A stretch of 64,000 bases of DNA from Luteimonas deserti (GTDB taxonomy: Bacteria > Pseudomonadota > Gammaproteobacteria > Xanthomonadales > Xanthomonadaceae). The position numbers and the translations under genes are program-made. Within the stretch, counting starts at the first letter, position 1, and each line of letters starts with the position of its first letter. This document shows positions 10,123 to 17,780 of this stretch, in pieces. The DNA lies in NCBI RefSeq assembly GCF_013425765.1, contig NZ_JACCJZ010000017.1, positions 186,001 through 250,000 on the forward strand, written 5' to 3'. Below the pieces are notes generated by a model. The model had not been told where the DNA came from. It did no database searches and saw only the letters and a program-made list of their open reading frames with translations.

Positions 10123-12168
10123 ATGTCCTTCCGCCTTCTGACGATCCTAACCCTGTTGCTGGCCGCCATGCCGGCCTGGCGCGCGGAGGCGGCCGGCGAA
10201 CCGCGGGCGCGGGCGCGCATCGAGAGGGTGACCACGCCGGTCGCGGTGCTGGACGATGTGCGTGTGTCGCTGGAGTGGCCGACGGATGCGCCTGAAGGCC
10301 GGCTGCGGCTGCAGGCCGGGCGGGTGGATGCCGGGGAACTCGGCTGGCGCTTCGAGAACGTCGACTGGCAATGCCCGCTGCGCCGCGTGGCGGGCGGCAG
10401 GCCCGGCGACGTGCGCTGGCGCTGCGACGGCGCGCTGCGCAGCGCGGAAGGAGGCAGCCTGCGGCTGGCGGTCGAGCTGGACGGGGCGCATACCGGCGCG
10501 GTGCTGACCGGCGACGGCGGACGTCTGGCGCTGGCCCGCGATGCGCGCTCGCCCGCGCGCACCACGCTCGATCTGCGCCAGGTGCCGGCGGCATGGGCCG
10601 AGGCCCTGGTGCGCCAGGGCTGGGCAGGCGGGCAGGTGCGGGGCGGCCGCCTGGACGGCGAGGTGCACATCGACGCACCGGACGCGGCGCCATTGCAGAT
10701 CGCCGGGCATCTTGCGGCTGCCGACCTCGCGCTCGAATCCGACGCCGGCGATATCGCCAGTGCGGGACTCGGTGCCGATCTGCGCTTCCGGATGCGCCTG
10801 TCCGACGGTGCCACCGAGCTCACGCTCGACGGCGCGCTGCGCGGCGGCGAGGTTCTTCTCGGCGCGGCCTATCTCGCACTTCCCGACAGCCCGGTGGGCC
10901 TCGGTCTCGATGCCGTGCGCGCGCCCGGGGGCGGCTGGGATTTCCCGCGTCTGGCCTGGAACGACGGCGCCGCGCTGGTCCTCGACGGCACGGCGCGACT
11001 GACCGAGACGCTCGACCTCGCCGCCATCGATCTCACCGCCGTGAGCGCCGATGCCGGTGTGCTTCCCGCACGCTATCTGTCCGGCTGGCTGGGGCCGGCG
11101 GGCCTGTCGGGGCTGTCACTCCAGGGCGGATTCGAGGCCACGCTGTCGTTGGAGCACGGCGTGTTGCGCGATGCCGGACTCGTGCTGCGCACGCTCGACG
11201 TGGGCGACAGCGAGGCGCGCTTCCGGCTCGATGGCCTCGACGGCGCGATCCGGTACTCGGCCCACGCGCCGGTGCGCAGTGCCTTCGCCTGGCGCGGAGG
11301 CGCGCTGTACGGCATGCCCTTCGATGCGGCCGCATGGAGCCTGCTCAGCGGCGACGGACGCCTGCGCCTGCGCGCGCCGGTCGCGTTTTCGCTCCTGGGG
11401 GGACGTATCGGGTTCGAGGCCCTGATGCTGCAGCCGCCCTCGGTCGAAGGCCGGTTCCGCATGCAGACCGAGCTGTGGCTCGAGGCCCTCGACATCGGCG
11501 CCCTCGCCAAGGCACTCGACCTGCCGGCATTCGAGGGCCGCCTGGAAGGGCGTATCCCGATCGTGCGCTATGCGGACAACCGCATCGACTTCGACGGCGG
11601 GCTGTCGATGGACCTGTTCGGCGGGCGGGTGGACGTGGCCGCGTTGTCGATCGAACGGCCGTTCGGCGTGGCGCCCACCGTGGCGGGGGACCTCGCGATC
11701 ACCGGCCTCGATCTCCGGGCGCTGACCGGGGTGTTCGGTTTCGGCAGTATCGAGGGCAGGTTGCACGGACGCATCGACGACCTGCGACTGATCGACTGGA
11801 CCGCCACCGCCTTCGACGCCGAGCTTCATACCGAGCGTGCCCCGGGCGTGCGCCAGCGCATCAGCCAGCGCGCCGTGCAGAACATCTCCAGCGTGGGCGA
11901 TGCCTCGTTCGTCACCAGTCTGCAGGGCCAGCTGATCGGCATCTTCGACGACTTCGGTTATCGCGCCATCGGCATCTCGTGCCGCCTGCGCAATGAGGTC
12001 TGCAGGATGGGCGGTCTGCGTTCAGGGCCTTCCACCTTTACTATCGTCGAAGGCGCCGGCCTGCCGCGGCTCGATGTGGTCGGCCACAATCGCGACGTGG
12101 ACTGGCCCACCCTGATCGCGCGGCTGGTCGCCGTCGCCGGGGGCGACGTCGAACCGGTGTTCGATTGA
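10123..12168 (+). CDS. ydbH: YdbH-family AsmA-like envelope protein
   Basis: A 681-residue protein of the YdbH group. In Escherichia coli YdbH, with YhdP and TamB, forms periplasmic bridges that carry phospholipid from inner to outer membrane, and YdbH acts with YnbE and YdbL. An N-terminal signal or anchor lies at about residues 4-22. The long middle is beta-rich and repetitive. The C-terminus has the recognisable family run: QNISSVGDASFVTSL, then LIGIFDDFGYRAIGISCRL, CRMGG and VVGHNRDVDWPTLIARL. The start at 10123 gives the signal sequence directly; the frame is open upstream but overlaps other genes. The lipoprotein gene with YnbE/YdbL-like parts follows after 36 nt. Family assignment rests on recall of the C-terminal pattern. 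Confidence 0.8.
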   Translation: MSFRLLTILTLLLAAMPAWRAEAAGEPRARARIERVTTPVAVLDDVRVSLEWPTDAPEGRLRLQAGRVDAGELGWRFENVDWQCPLRRVAGGRPGDVRWRCDGALRSAEGGSLRLAVELDGAHTGAVLTGDGGRLALARDARSPARTTLDLRQVPAAWAEALVRQGWAGGQVRGGRLDGEVHIDAPDAAPLQIAGHLAAADLALESDAGDIASAGLGADLRFRMRLSDGATELTLDGALRGGEVLLGAAYLALPDSPVGLGLDAVRAPGGGWDFPRLAWNDGAALVLDGTARLTETLDLAAIDLTAVSADAGVLPARYLSGWLGPAGLSGLSLQGGFEATLSLEHGVLRDAGLVLRTLDVGDSEARFRLDGLDGAIRYSAHAPVRSAFAWRGGALYGMPFDAAAWSLLSGDGRLRLRAPVAFSLLGGRIGFEALMLQPPSVEGRFRMQTELWLEALDIGALAKALDLPAFEGRLEGRIPIVRYADNRIDFDGGLSMDLFGGRVDVAALSIERPFGVAPTVAGDLAITGLDLRALTGVFGFGSIEGRLHGRIDDLRLIDWTATAFDAELHTERAPGVRQRISQRAVQNISSVGDASFVTSLQGQLIGIFDDFGYRAIGISCRLRNEVCRMGGLRSGPSTFTIVEGAGLPRLDVVGHNRDVDWPTLIARLVAVAGGDVEPVFD

Positions 12169-12204
12169 GCGCATTGTTCTTTTTTTCCTGCACGGAGATT
12201 CCTG

Positions 12205-12804
12205 ATGAACCGTTGGACCGGACTGCCGATCCTCGCCGCCCTGGCGCTGACCGCGTGCGTGACGATCAATGTCTATTTCCCCGCTGCCGAGGCCAAGGAA
12301 GCGGCGCGCGAGTTCGTCGAGAACGTGATCGGCGATCAGGCGCCGGCCGGCACCGCACCCGCGACGCCGCCGCCCGGCGGCGGCATGGCCCAGCGCGCGC
12401 CGCGCTTCGATGCCTGGATGCTGCTCGGGATCGGCAACGCCCAGGCGCAGACACCGGACATCACCATCCGCACGCCGGCCATCCAGGCGATCCAGTCGCG
12501 CATGGAGCAGCGGTTCAACGGCACGTTGCGGCCGCACTTCGATTCCGGCGCGCTGGGCTTCGGCGGCAACGGCCTGATCGTCGTGCGTGACGCCTCGGAG
12601 CTGCCGATCCGCGACCGGGTGGCGATCAACACCGCGGTCGCCGACGACAACCGCGACCGCCAGGCGGTGTATCGCGAGATCGCGGTGGCCAACGGCCATC
12701 CGGAGTGGGAAGCGCAGATCCGTGACGTGTTCGCGCGCCAGTGGATCGCGAGTGCCCGCTCGGGCTGGTGGTACCAGCAGGGCGGCAACTGGCAGCAGAA
12801 GTAG
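12205..12804 (+). CDS. Lipoprotein with YnbE-like N-terminus and YdbL-like (DUF1318) C-terminus
   Basis: A 199-residue lipoprotein with lipobox LTAC (Cys at about residue 18). Right after the Cys, VTINVYFPA resembles the beta-strand (TINMNVKIE) that in E. coli YnbE pairs with YdbH. Residues about 135-199 (VAINTAVADDNRDRQAVYRE ... GGNWQQK) match YdbL/DUF1318, which in E. coli is a separate periplasmic protein. Between them is a low-complexity Pro/Gly stretch and a region I cannot assign. It follows ydbH by 36 nt with CGGAGA as ribosome binding site. One protein may therefore do the work of two; such DUF1318 lipoproteins exist elsewhere, so the architecture itself may not be new. Confidence 0.75.
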   Translation: MNRWTGLPILAALALTACVTINVYFPAAEAKEAAREFVENVIGDQAPAGTAPATPPPGGGMAQRAPRFDAWMLLGIGNAQAQTPDITIRTPAIQAIQSRMEQRFNGTLRPHFDSGALGFGGNGLIVVRDASELPIRDRVAINTAVADDNRDRQAVYREIAVANGHPEWEAQIRDVFARQWIASARSGWWYQQGGNWQQK

Positions 12805-12821
12805 GTCACGCATCCTGTATC

Positions 12822-12849
12822 CGACGGGCCGCCTCCGGGCGGCCCGTCG
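12822..12849 (+). terminator. Strong hairpin after the ydbH operon
   Basis: A perfect 12-bp inverted repeat (CGACGGGCCGCC, then GGCGGCCCGTCG) with loop TCCG starts 18 nt after the stop codon. There is no T-tract, so it may stop transcription weakly or protect the 3' end. Confidence 0.6.
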
Positions 12850-12890
12850 CGTGTCCGGGACGGGGGGGAAGGCCCGTGCGCCGCGTCTGC

Positions 12891-12896
12891 GACAAT
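12891..12896 (+). promoter_or_regulatory. Candidate -10 box of rlmD
   Basis: GACAAT in a GC-rich flank, 31 nt before the GTG start of rlmD and just past the hairpin that ends the previous operon. No -35 match is seen. Confidence 0.4.
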
Positions 12897-12927
12897 ACGC
12901 GGCCCTGTCGCCCGAAGCCTTCGCCAC

Positions 12928-14265
12928 GTGGCCCGTAAACGCCTCGATCAAACGCCCTTCCAGGTCGACGTCGTCGATTCCACTCACGACGGCCGCGGCG
13001 TCGCCCGCCTAGCCGACGGCAAGGCCGTCTTCGTCGCCGGTGCGCTGCCGGGCGAACAGGTCCTGGCCCAGCGCACCGCGCGATCGCGCAGTTTCGACGA
13101 GGCGGTGGCCCTCGAGGTGCTGCGCGCCTCCGAGCACCGGGTGGCGCCGCGCTGCGCGCATTTCGGGATCTGTGGCGGGTGCGCCCTGCAGCACCTCGAT
13201 TCCGGTCAGCAGATCCTGTCCAAGCAGCGCGTGCTGCGCGAGAACTTCGAACGCATCGGCCACGTGACGCCGACGCGCTGGATGCCGCCGCTGGTCGACC
13301 ATCCCTGGGGCTACCGACGCAAGGGCCGGTTCTCGGTGCGCCGGGTGGACAAGAAAGACAAGACGCTGGTCGGTTTCCGTGAGCGCGACCCGCGCTTCGT
13401 CGCCGACCTCCATGAATGCCATACCGTGATCCCGGCGATCGGCGCGGTCGTTCCTGCGCTGTCGGCACTGGTCGATGGCCTGGCGGCGCGCAGCCACATT
13501 CCGCAGATCGAGTTCATCGCCGGCGACGCCACGCCGGAGTTCGATGGCGTCGCTCTGGTGTTCCGGCACCTGCAGCCGCTGTCGGACGTCGATCATGCGG
13601 CACTGGTCGCGTTCGGGCAGCGCCAGCGCATGGCGATCTTCCTGCAGCCGGGCGGCGTCGACAGCGTGCATCCACTGTGGCCGGCGTCGCCCGCGCTCGC
13701 ATTCCGCCTGGCCCCGTGGGACGTGGAGCTGACCTTCCGCCCGCTGGACTTCATCCAGGTCAATGCACGGCTCAACGAAGCGATGATCGCGCACACGTTC
13801 GAGCTGCTGGATCTGGCGCCCGGGGACCGGGTGCTGGACCTGTTCTGTGGCCTCGGCAACTTCACCCTGCCGCTGGCCCGGCGCGTTCGCGAAGTGGTTG
13901 GAGTCGAGGGCGAGGCCGGGCTGGTGGCGCGCGCCCGGGAGAATGCCGCGCACAACGGGCTGGCCAATGCGGAGTTCTTCGCCGCCGACCTCACCCAGGA
14001 CCAGCGTGGCACTGCATGGATGCGCCAGGGCTTCGACAAGCTGCTGCTGGATCCGCCGCGCTCCGGCGCGATCGACGTGCTCCGCCAGCTGCCGCTCGAG
14101 CGCTTCGGGCGCATCGTCTACGTCAGCTGCCACCCGGCCTCGCTGGCGCGCGACGCGGGTTACCTGGTGAACGAGCGCGGCTGGACCCTGGCCGATGCCG
14201 GGGTGATGGATATGTTTCCGCAGACCGCGCACGTCGAGTCGATCGCGCTGTTCGTGAAGAAGTAA
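12928..14265 (+). CDS. rlmD: 23S rRNA (uracil-1939-C5)-methyltransferase RlmD
   Basis: SAM-dependent rRNA methyltransferase of the TrmA/RumA family, 445 residues. An N-terminal TRAM domain covers about residues 8-70. The iron-sulfur cysteines are CAHFGICGGC near residues 75-84, with a fourth in HECHTV near 165. The SAM site VLDLFCGLGNFTLP is near residue 305. The catalytic cysteine lies in YVSCHPASLARD near 398, and MDMFPQTAHVE is near the end. The start is GTG at 12928 (VARKRLDQ), which gives the usual N-terminus. The CYTH gene follows after 16 nt. Confidence 0.96.
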   Translation: MARKRLDQTPFQVDVVDSTHDGRGVARLADGKAVFVAGALPGEQVLAQRTARSRSFDEAVALEVLRASEHRVAPRCAHFGICGGCALQHLDSGQQILSKQRVLRENFERIGHVTPTRWMPPLVDHPWGYRRKGRFSVRRVDKKDKTLVGFRERDPRFVADLHECHTVIPAIGAVVPALSALVDGLAARSHIPQIEFIAGDATPEFDGVALVFRHLQPLSDVDHAALVAFGQRQRMAIFLQPGGVDSVHPLWPASPALAFRLAPWDVELTFRPLDFIQVNARLNEAMIAHTFELLDLAPGDRVLDLFCGLGNFTLPLARRVREVVGVEGEAGLVARARENAAHNGLANAEFFAADLTQDQRGTAWMRQGFDKLLLDPPRSGAIDVLRQLPLERFGRIVYVSCHPASLARDAGYLVNERGWTLADAGVMDMFPQTAHVESIALFVKK

Positions 14266-14281
14266 ACCGGGAGGTGCTGCC

Positions 14282-14785
14282 ATGGGTGTCGAGATCGAAC
14301 GCAAATTCCGTGTGACCTCCGACGCCTGGCGCGAGGCCGCCCACGCGGTGGTGCCGATGGCGCAGGGGTACCTCAACGACCAGGCGGCGATGGAACGCGG
14401 CGCGCAGAAGGCGTCGGTGCGGGTGCGCATGGAAGGCGATGGCGCCCGGCTCAACATCAAGTCGCGGGCGCTCGGGCACACGCGGCAGGAGTTCGAATGG
14501 GCCGTGCCGACGGAGGACGCGCGCGCCCTGCTGGCCCTGTGTGTCGGCGGGCTGGTGGAGAAGCGGCGCCACCTCGTGCGGCACGGCGCGCATCTGTGGG
14601 AAGTGGACGAGTTCCTCGGCGACAACGCAGGCCTCGTCGTCGCGGAAGTCGAGCTCGCCAGCGCCGACGCCGCATTCGAGCGACCCGCCTGGCTCGGCCG
14701 CGAGGTCACCGACGAGGCCCGCTTCTACAACCTGGCCCTGGCCTCGCGTCCGTTCGCCACATGGGCGCCCGGCGAGCGGGACTGA
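14282..14785 (+). CDS. CYTH domain protein (triphosphate tunnel metalloenzyme)
   Basis: A 167-residue single-domain protein beginning with the CYTH signature EIERKF at residues 4-9. Alternating charged strands that build the triphosphate tunnel follow (QKASVRVRMEGD, ARLNIKSRA, LWEVDEFLG, LVVAEVELAS). Members hydrolyse inorganic triphosphate or related compounds with Mg2+; the substrate here is not decided by sequence. The start has GGGAGG about 9 nt upstream. It is probably co-transcribed with rlmD. Confidence 0.92.
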   Translation: MGVEIERKFRVTSDAWREAAHAVVPMAQGYLNDQAAMERGAQKASVRVRMEGDGARLNIKSRALGHTRQEFEWAVPTEDARALLALCVGGLVEKRRHLVRHGAHLWEVDEFLGDNAGLVVAEVELASADAAFERPAWLGREVTDEARFYNLALASRPFATWAPGERD

Positions 14786-14865
14786 CCAGCGACCCGGTGG
14801 GCGGGCCGCCGCCGCAGCCGCCTGAACGCGCGGACGCGCTGTCCGGACCAAGCCGTCGCTTCTGC

Positions 14866-14871
14866 GACAAT
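14866..14871 (+). promoter_or_regulatory. Candidate -10 box of the nagZ-hpt operon
   Basis: GACAAT followed by GCCGG, 41 nt before the nagZ ATG, in the 127-bp gap after the CYTH gene. Same pattern as at 12891 and 16623. No -35 match. Confidence 0.4.
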
Positions 14872-14912
14872 GCCGGTCCGCATCGCCCGATGTGATTGGC
14901 TGGAGATCCGCA

Positions 14913-15896
14913 ATGCTCGTGATCGGCGTGGCCGGCACCGAACTCACCGCGCAGGAGCGCGACTGGTTGCAGCACGACGCCTGCGCCGGTGTGATCCTGT
15001 TCAAGCGCAACTTCGCCTCGCGCGCGCAGATCGCCGAGCTGGCCGCGGCGATCCGCGCGTCCGCGCCGCGTCCGCAACTGGTCTGCGTGGACCAGGAGGG
15101 CGGCCGCGTGCAGCGTTTCCAGGAGGGCTATTCCGCGCTGCCGTCTCTGGCCGGTTTCGGCGCGCAGTACCTCGCAGATCCGCACGCCGCGTTGGCGGCC
15201 GCACATGCTCATGCGCGGACGATGGCGCAGGAAGTGCGCGCCAGCGGGGTCGATCTGAGCTTCGCGCCGGTGGTCGACGTCGGTCACGGCAACCTGGCGA
15301 TCGGCGACCGTGCGTTTTCCGACGATCCGCACGTCGTCGCCGCGCTGACGCGCGCCTACGTCGAGGGCATGCACGAGGCCGGCATGGCCGCGACGCTCAA
15401 GCATTTCCCCGGACACGGCTCGGTACGCGAGGACACCCACTTCGACGACGCCGTCGACCGCCGCAGCCTCGACGACATCCGCGCCCACGATCTGGTGCCG
15501 TTCGTGGCCGGCATCGACGCCGGCGCCGATGCGGTCATGCTGGCGCACGTGGTCTATCCACAGGTCGCGCCCGAGCCCGCCGGCTATTCGTCGCTGTGGA
15601 TCAATACGATCCTGCGCGAGCAGATGGGCTTCCGCGGCGTGGTGTTCTCGGACGACATCGGCATGGCTGCGGCGTTTTCCGCCGGTGGCATCAAGGCACG
15701 CGTCGATGCGCATCTCGACGCGGGCTGCGACGTGGTGCTGGTGTGCCATCCGGAGCTGGTCGCCGAATCGCTGGCCGCGGTCGAGGGTCGCACGCTCAAT
15801 ACCATGGCGCTGACCGGCCTGATCGGGCGTGGCCCGCTCGGCTGGGACGGCGCCATCGCCGGCGGCGCGTCCGCCCGAACCGGAGAGATCGCATGA
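14913..15896 (+). CDS. nagZ: Beta-N-acetylhexosaminidase NagZ
   Basis: Cytoplasmic glycoside hydrolase family 3 enzyme that removes N-acetylglucosamine from 1,6-anhydromuropeptides in peptidoglycan recycling. The protein has 327 residues. KHFPGHGSV is near residue 165, giving the mobile-loop His acid/base, and the nucleophile Asp lies in FSDDIGM near 248. VCVDQEGGRVQRF near 60 is also typical. The ATG at 14913 was chosen over the upstream in-frame GTG at 14892 because TGGAG lies about 8 nt before it and it gives the usual N-terminus. Its stop overlaps the hpt start (ATGA). Confidence 0.96.
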   Translation: MLVIGVAGTELTAQERDWLQHDACAGVILFKRNFASRAQIAELAAAIRASAPRPQLVCVDQEGGRVQRFQEGYSALPSLAGFGAQYLADPHAALAAAHAHARTMAQEVRASGVDLSFAPVVDVGHGNLAIGDRAFSDDPHVVAALTRAYVEGMHEAGMAATLKHFPGHGSVREDTHFDDAVDRRSLDDIRAHDLVPFVAGIDAGADAVMLAHVVYPQVAPEPAGYSSLWINTILREQMGFRGVVFSDDIGMAAAFSAGGIKARVDAHLDAGCDVVLVCHPELVAESLAAVEGRTLNTMALTGLIGRGPLGWDGAIAGGASARTGEIA

Positions 15897-16453
15897 ACGT
15901 CCCCCGCCTCGACGATGCACTCGATACCGCCGACCTGCTGTTCGACCGTGACGCGCTCGAGGACGCCATCGAGGCGATGGCCGACGAGATCGCGGACGAC
16001 TACGGCGACGACGAGACGCCGCCGGTGTTCCTGACCATCATGCACGGCGGCATGCCGTTCGCCGCGCAGCTCGCGTTCGCGCTCGGCGAGAACGAGATCG
16101 ATCTGGAACTCGACTACCTGCACGCCACCCGCTACCGCGGCAACACCACCGGTTCGGGCCTGGCCTGGCTGCATCGCCCGGCGACGCCGCTGCAGGGCCG
16201 GCGTGTGCTGCTGGTCGACGACATCCTCGACGAGGGTCACACGCTCAAGGCGGTCAAGCACTGGTGCGAGGACCAGGGCGCGACCGACGTGCGGATCGCG
16301 GTGCTGGCGACCAAGGACCACGACCGCTGCGTCGAGGGTATAGAGGCTGACTACGTCGGCGTCGTCGTGCCGGACCGCTATGTGTTCGGGTACGGCATGG
16401 ACCTGCACGAGCAGGGGCGCAACCTGCCGGCGATCTACGCACTGGCCGAGTGA
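15893..16453 (+). CDS. hpt: Hypoxanthine-guanine phosphoribosyltransferase
   Basis: Purine salvage enzyme that makes IMP or GMP from hypoxanthine or guanine and PRPP. The protein has 186 residues. The PRPP-binding loop VLLVDDILDEGHTL lies near residues 104-117, and YVGVVVPDRYVFGYGMDL near 155-172 is the purine-binding and C-terminal motif. It starts within the nagZ stop (ATGA overlap) and has CGGAGAG upstream. The next gene makes hypoxanthine from methylthioinosine, so the two steps fit together. Confidence 0.95.
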   Translation: MNVPRLDDALDTADLLFDRDALEDAIEAMADEIADDYGDDETPPVFLTIMHGGMPFAAQLAFALGENEIDLELDYLHATRYRGNTTGSGLAWLHRPATPLQGRRVLLVDDILDEGHTLKAVKHWCEDQGATDVRIAVLATKDHDRCVEGIEADYVGVVVPDRYVFGYGMDLHEQGRNLPAIYALAE

Positions 16454-16622
16454 TCGCGGTCCCGTCCGCCGGCGCGCGGCGCGCAGGGATGGCGCCGCGT
16501 GGCGCACCGTGCGCCGGCCGCGCGATGCGGCCCGTCACCTCTCCCATGCCGCAGTCCACGGGTTCGCCCAGCCCCCTCGCTCCACCCGGGCCGACCCGGC
16601 GGCCCGCACACCTCACGCGGGC

Positions 16623-16628
16623 GACAAT
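16623..16628 (+). promoter_or_regulatory. Candidate -10 box of the thioinosine phosphorylase gene
   Basis: GACAAT, 33 nt before the start codon, in the 208-bp gap after hpt. No -35 match is seen. Confidence 0.4.
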
Positions 16629-16661
16629 GGTCGCCGTCTCCGTCCATTCCAGAGCGCTTGC

Positions 16662-17417
16662 ATGAATCTCGACATCGATCTGGCCGTCATCGGCGGCACC
16701 GGCCTGTACCAGCTGGCGAATCTCCAGGACGTGGAACCGCACCAGCCGGTGACGCGTTACGGCGCGCTGTCGGGACCGGTCCGTGTCGGCACGCTCGAAG
16801 GCCGGCGGGTCGCGTTCCTGGCCCGCCATGGCGAAGGCCATTCCCTGCCGCCGCACCGGGTGAACTACCGGGCCAACCTCTCGGCGCTGCATGCGTTCGG
16901 CGCGCGACGCGTCTTGGCGCTCAATACGGTCGGCGGCATCACCGGGCGGTTCGGGCCACGCGTGCTGGCCTGCCCGGACCAGCTGATCGACTACACCTGG
17001 GGCCGGGTCTCCACCTTCGGCGAAGACGAGGGCAGCGAGGTGTTGCACGTCGACTTCGGCGATCCCTACACACCGTCGCTGCGGCGCGAGGTGCTCGAAG
17101 CCGCGGGCAGTGCCGGAGTCGAGCTCGTGGACGGGGGCTGCTACGGCGCCACCCAGGGGCCCCGCCTGGAAACGCGCGCCGAGATCGCCCGCATGCGCCG
17201 CGACGGCTGCGACCTCGTCGGCATGACCGGCATGCCCGAGGCGGGCCTCGCGCGGGAACTCGGGCTGGACTATGCCTGCCTCGCGATCGTGGCCAACTGG
17301 GCGGCGGGGGCAGGCCCCCAGGTCGACGAGGTGATCACCTTCCAGGACGTGCTCGACAACGTCGCGGCCGCGTCGGCGGGAATCCCACCACTGCTGCGCG
17401 CACTGCTCGCCCGCTGA
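16662..17417 (+). CDS. S-methyl-5'-thioinosine phosphorylase
   Basis: Purine nucleoside phosphorylase-family enzyme, 251 residues, likely to split methylthioinosine into hypoxanthine and 5-methylthioribose-1-phosphate, as PA3004 does in Pseudomonas aeruginosa. VIGGTGLY is near residue 8, the phosphate-binding [20 protein letters not shown] near 47-66, and [14 protein letters not shown] near 188. Where adenine-specific MTA phosphorylases have a TDYD purine loop, this protein reads IVANW, with Asn, which fits a 6-oxopurine. Calling it an inosine rather than adenosine enzyme is based on that and on the family. hpt lies just upstream, and mtnB, mtnD and mtnC are in the same window. Confidence 0.85.
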   Translation: MNLDIDLAVIGGTGLYQLANLQDVEPHQPVTRYGALSGPVRVGTLEGRRVAFLARHGEGHSLPPHRVNYRANLSALHAFGARRVLALNTVGGITGRFGPRVLACPDQLIDYTWGRVSTFGEDEGSEVLHVDFGDPYTPSLRREVLEAAGSAGVELVDGGCYGATQGPRLETRAEIARMRRDGCDLVGMTGMPEAGLARELGLDYACLAIVANWAAGAGPQVDEVITFQDVLDNVAAASAGIPPLLRALLAR

Positions 17418-17512
17418 TTGCGCCGGCTGCGGTGCGCTTCGCAGACTCGGCTGCCGGCCGGGTTCCTTGCAGGCACGCCCGGTATGACGCATCCAGACGA
17501 GATCGGACGTTC

Positions 17513-17719
17513 ATGCACGACGGCCCTGTGGAGTGGTTCAACGACGCCAAGGGCTTCGGGTTCATCGCACCCGAGGATGGAAGCGCGGACGTGTTCGTGC
17601 ACGATTCGGCCATCAGCGCCACCGGCTTCCGCACGCTGCAAGAGGGGCGGCGGGTGAGCTTCGAGGTCACCCAGAGGGCGAAGGGCGTCCAGGCGACGGG
17701 TGTCGCCCTGGCAGCCTGA
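17513..17719 (+). CDS. Cold-shock domain protein
   Basis: A 68-residue single-domain RNA/DNA-binding protein. RNP1 is KGFGFI and RNP2 is VFVHD, with WFND at the start, all as in CspA-type proteins. Its first residues ([13 protein letters not shown]) differ slightly from the common GTVKWFN form. It stands alone between thioinosine phosphorylase and a strong terminator. Cold induction cannot be inferred; the 5' leader is at most 95 nt. Confidence 0.92.
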   Translation: MHDGPVEWFNDAKGFGFIAPEDGSADVFVHDSAISATGFRTLQEGRRVSFEVTQRAKGVQATGVALAA

Positions 17720-17740
17720 GCATCGCTCGCTTCGTGAAAA

Positions 17741-17768
17741 AAAACCCCGCGTAAGCGGGGCTTTTTTT
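17741..17768. terminator. Bidirectional intrinsic terminator between csp and btuB
   Basis: CCCCGC at 17745-17750 and GCGGGG at 17755-17760 form a perfect stem with loop GTAA. The A-tract on the left and T-tract on the right make it work in both directions, fitting two convergent genes. Confidence 0.9.
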
Positions 17769-17780
17769 CTCCGGAAGGCG

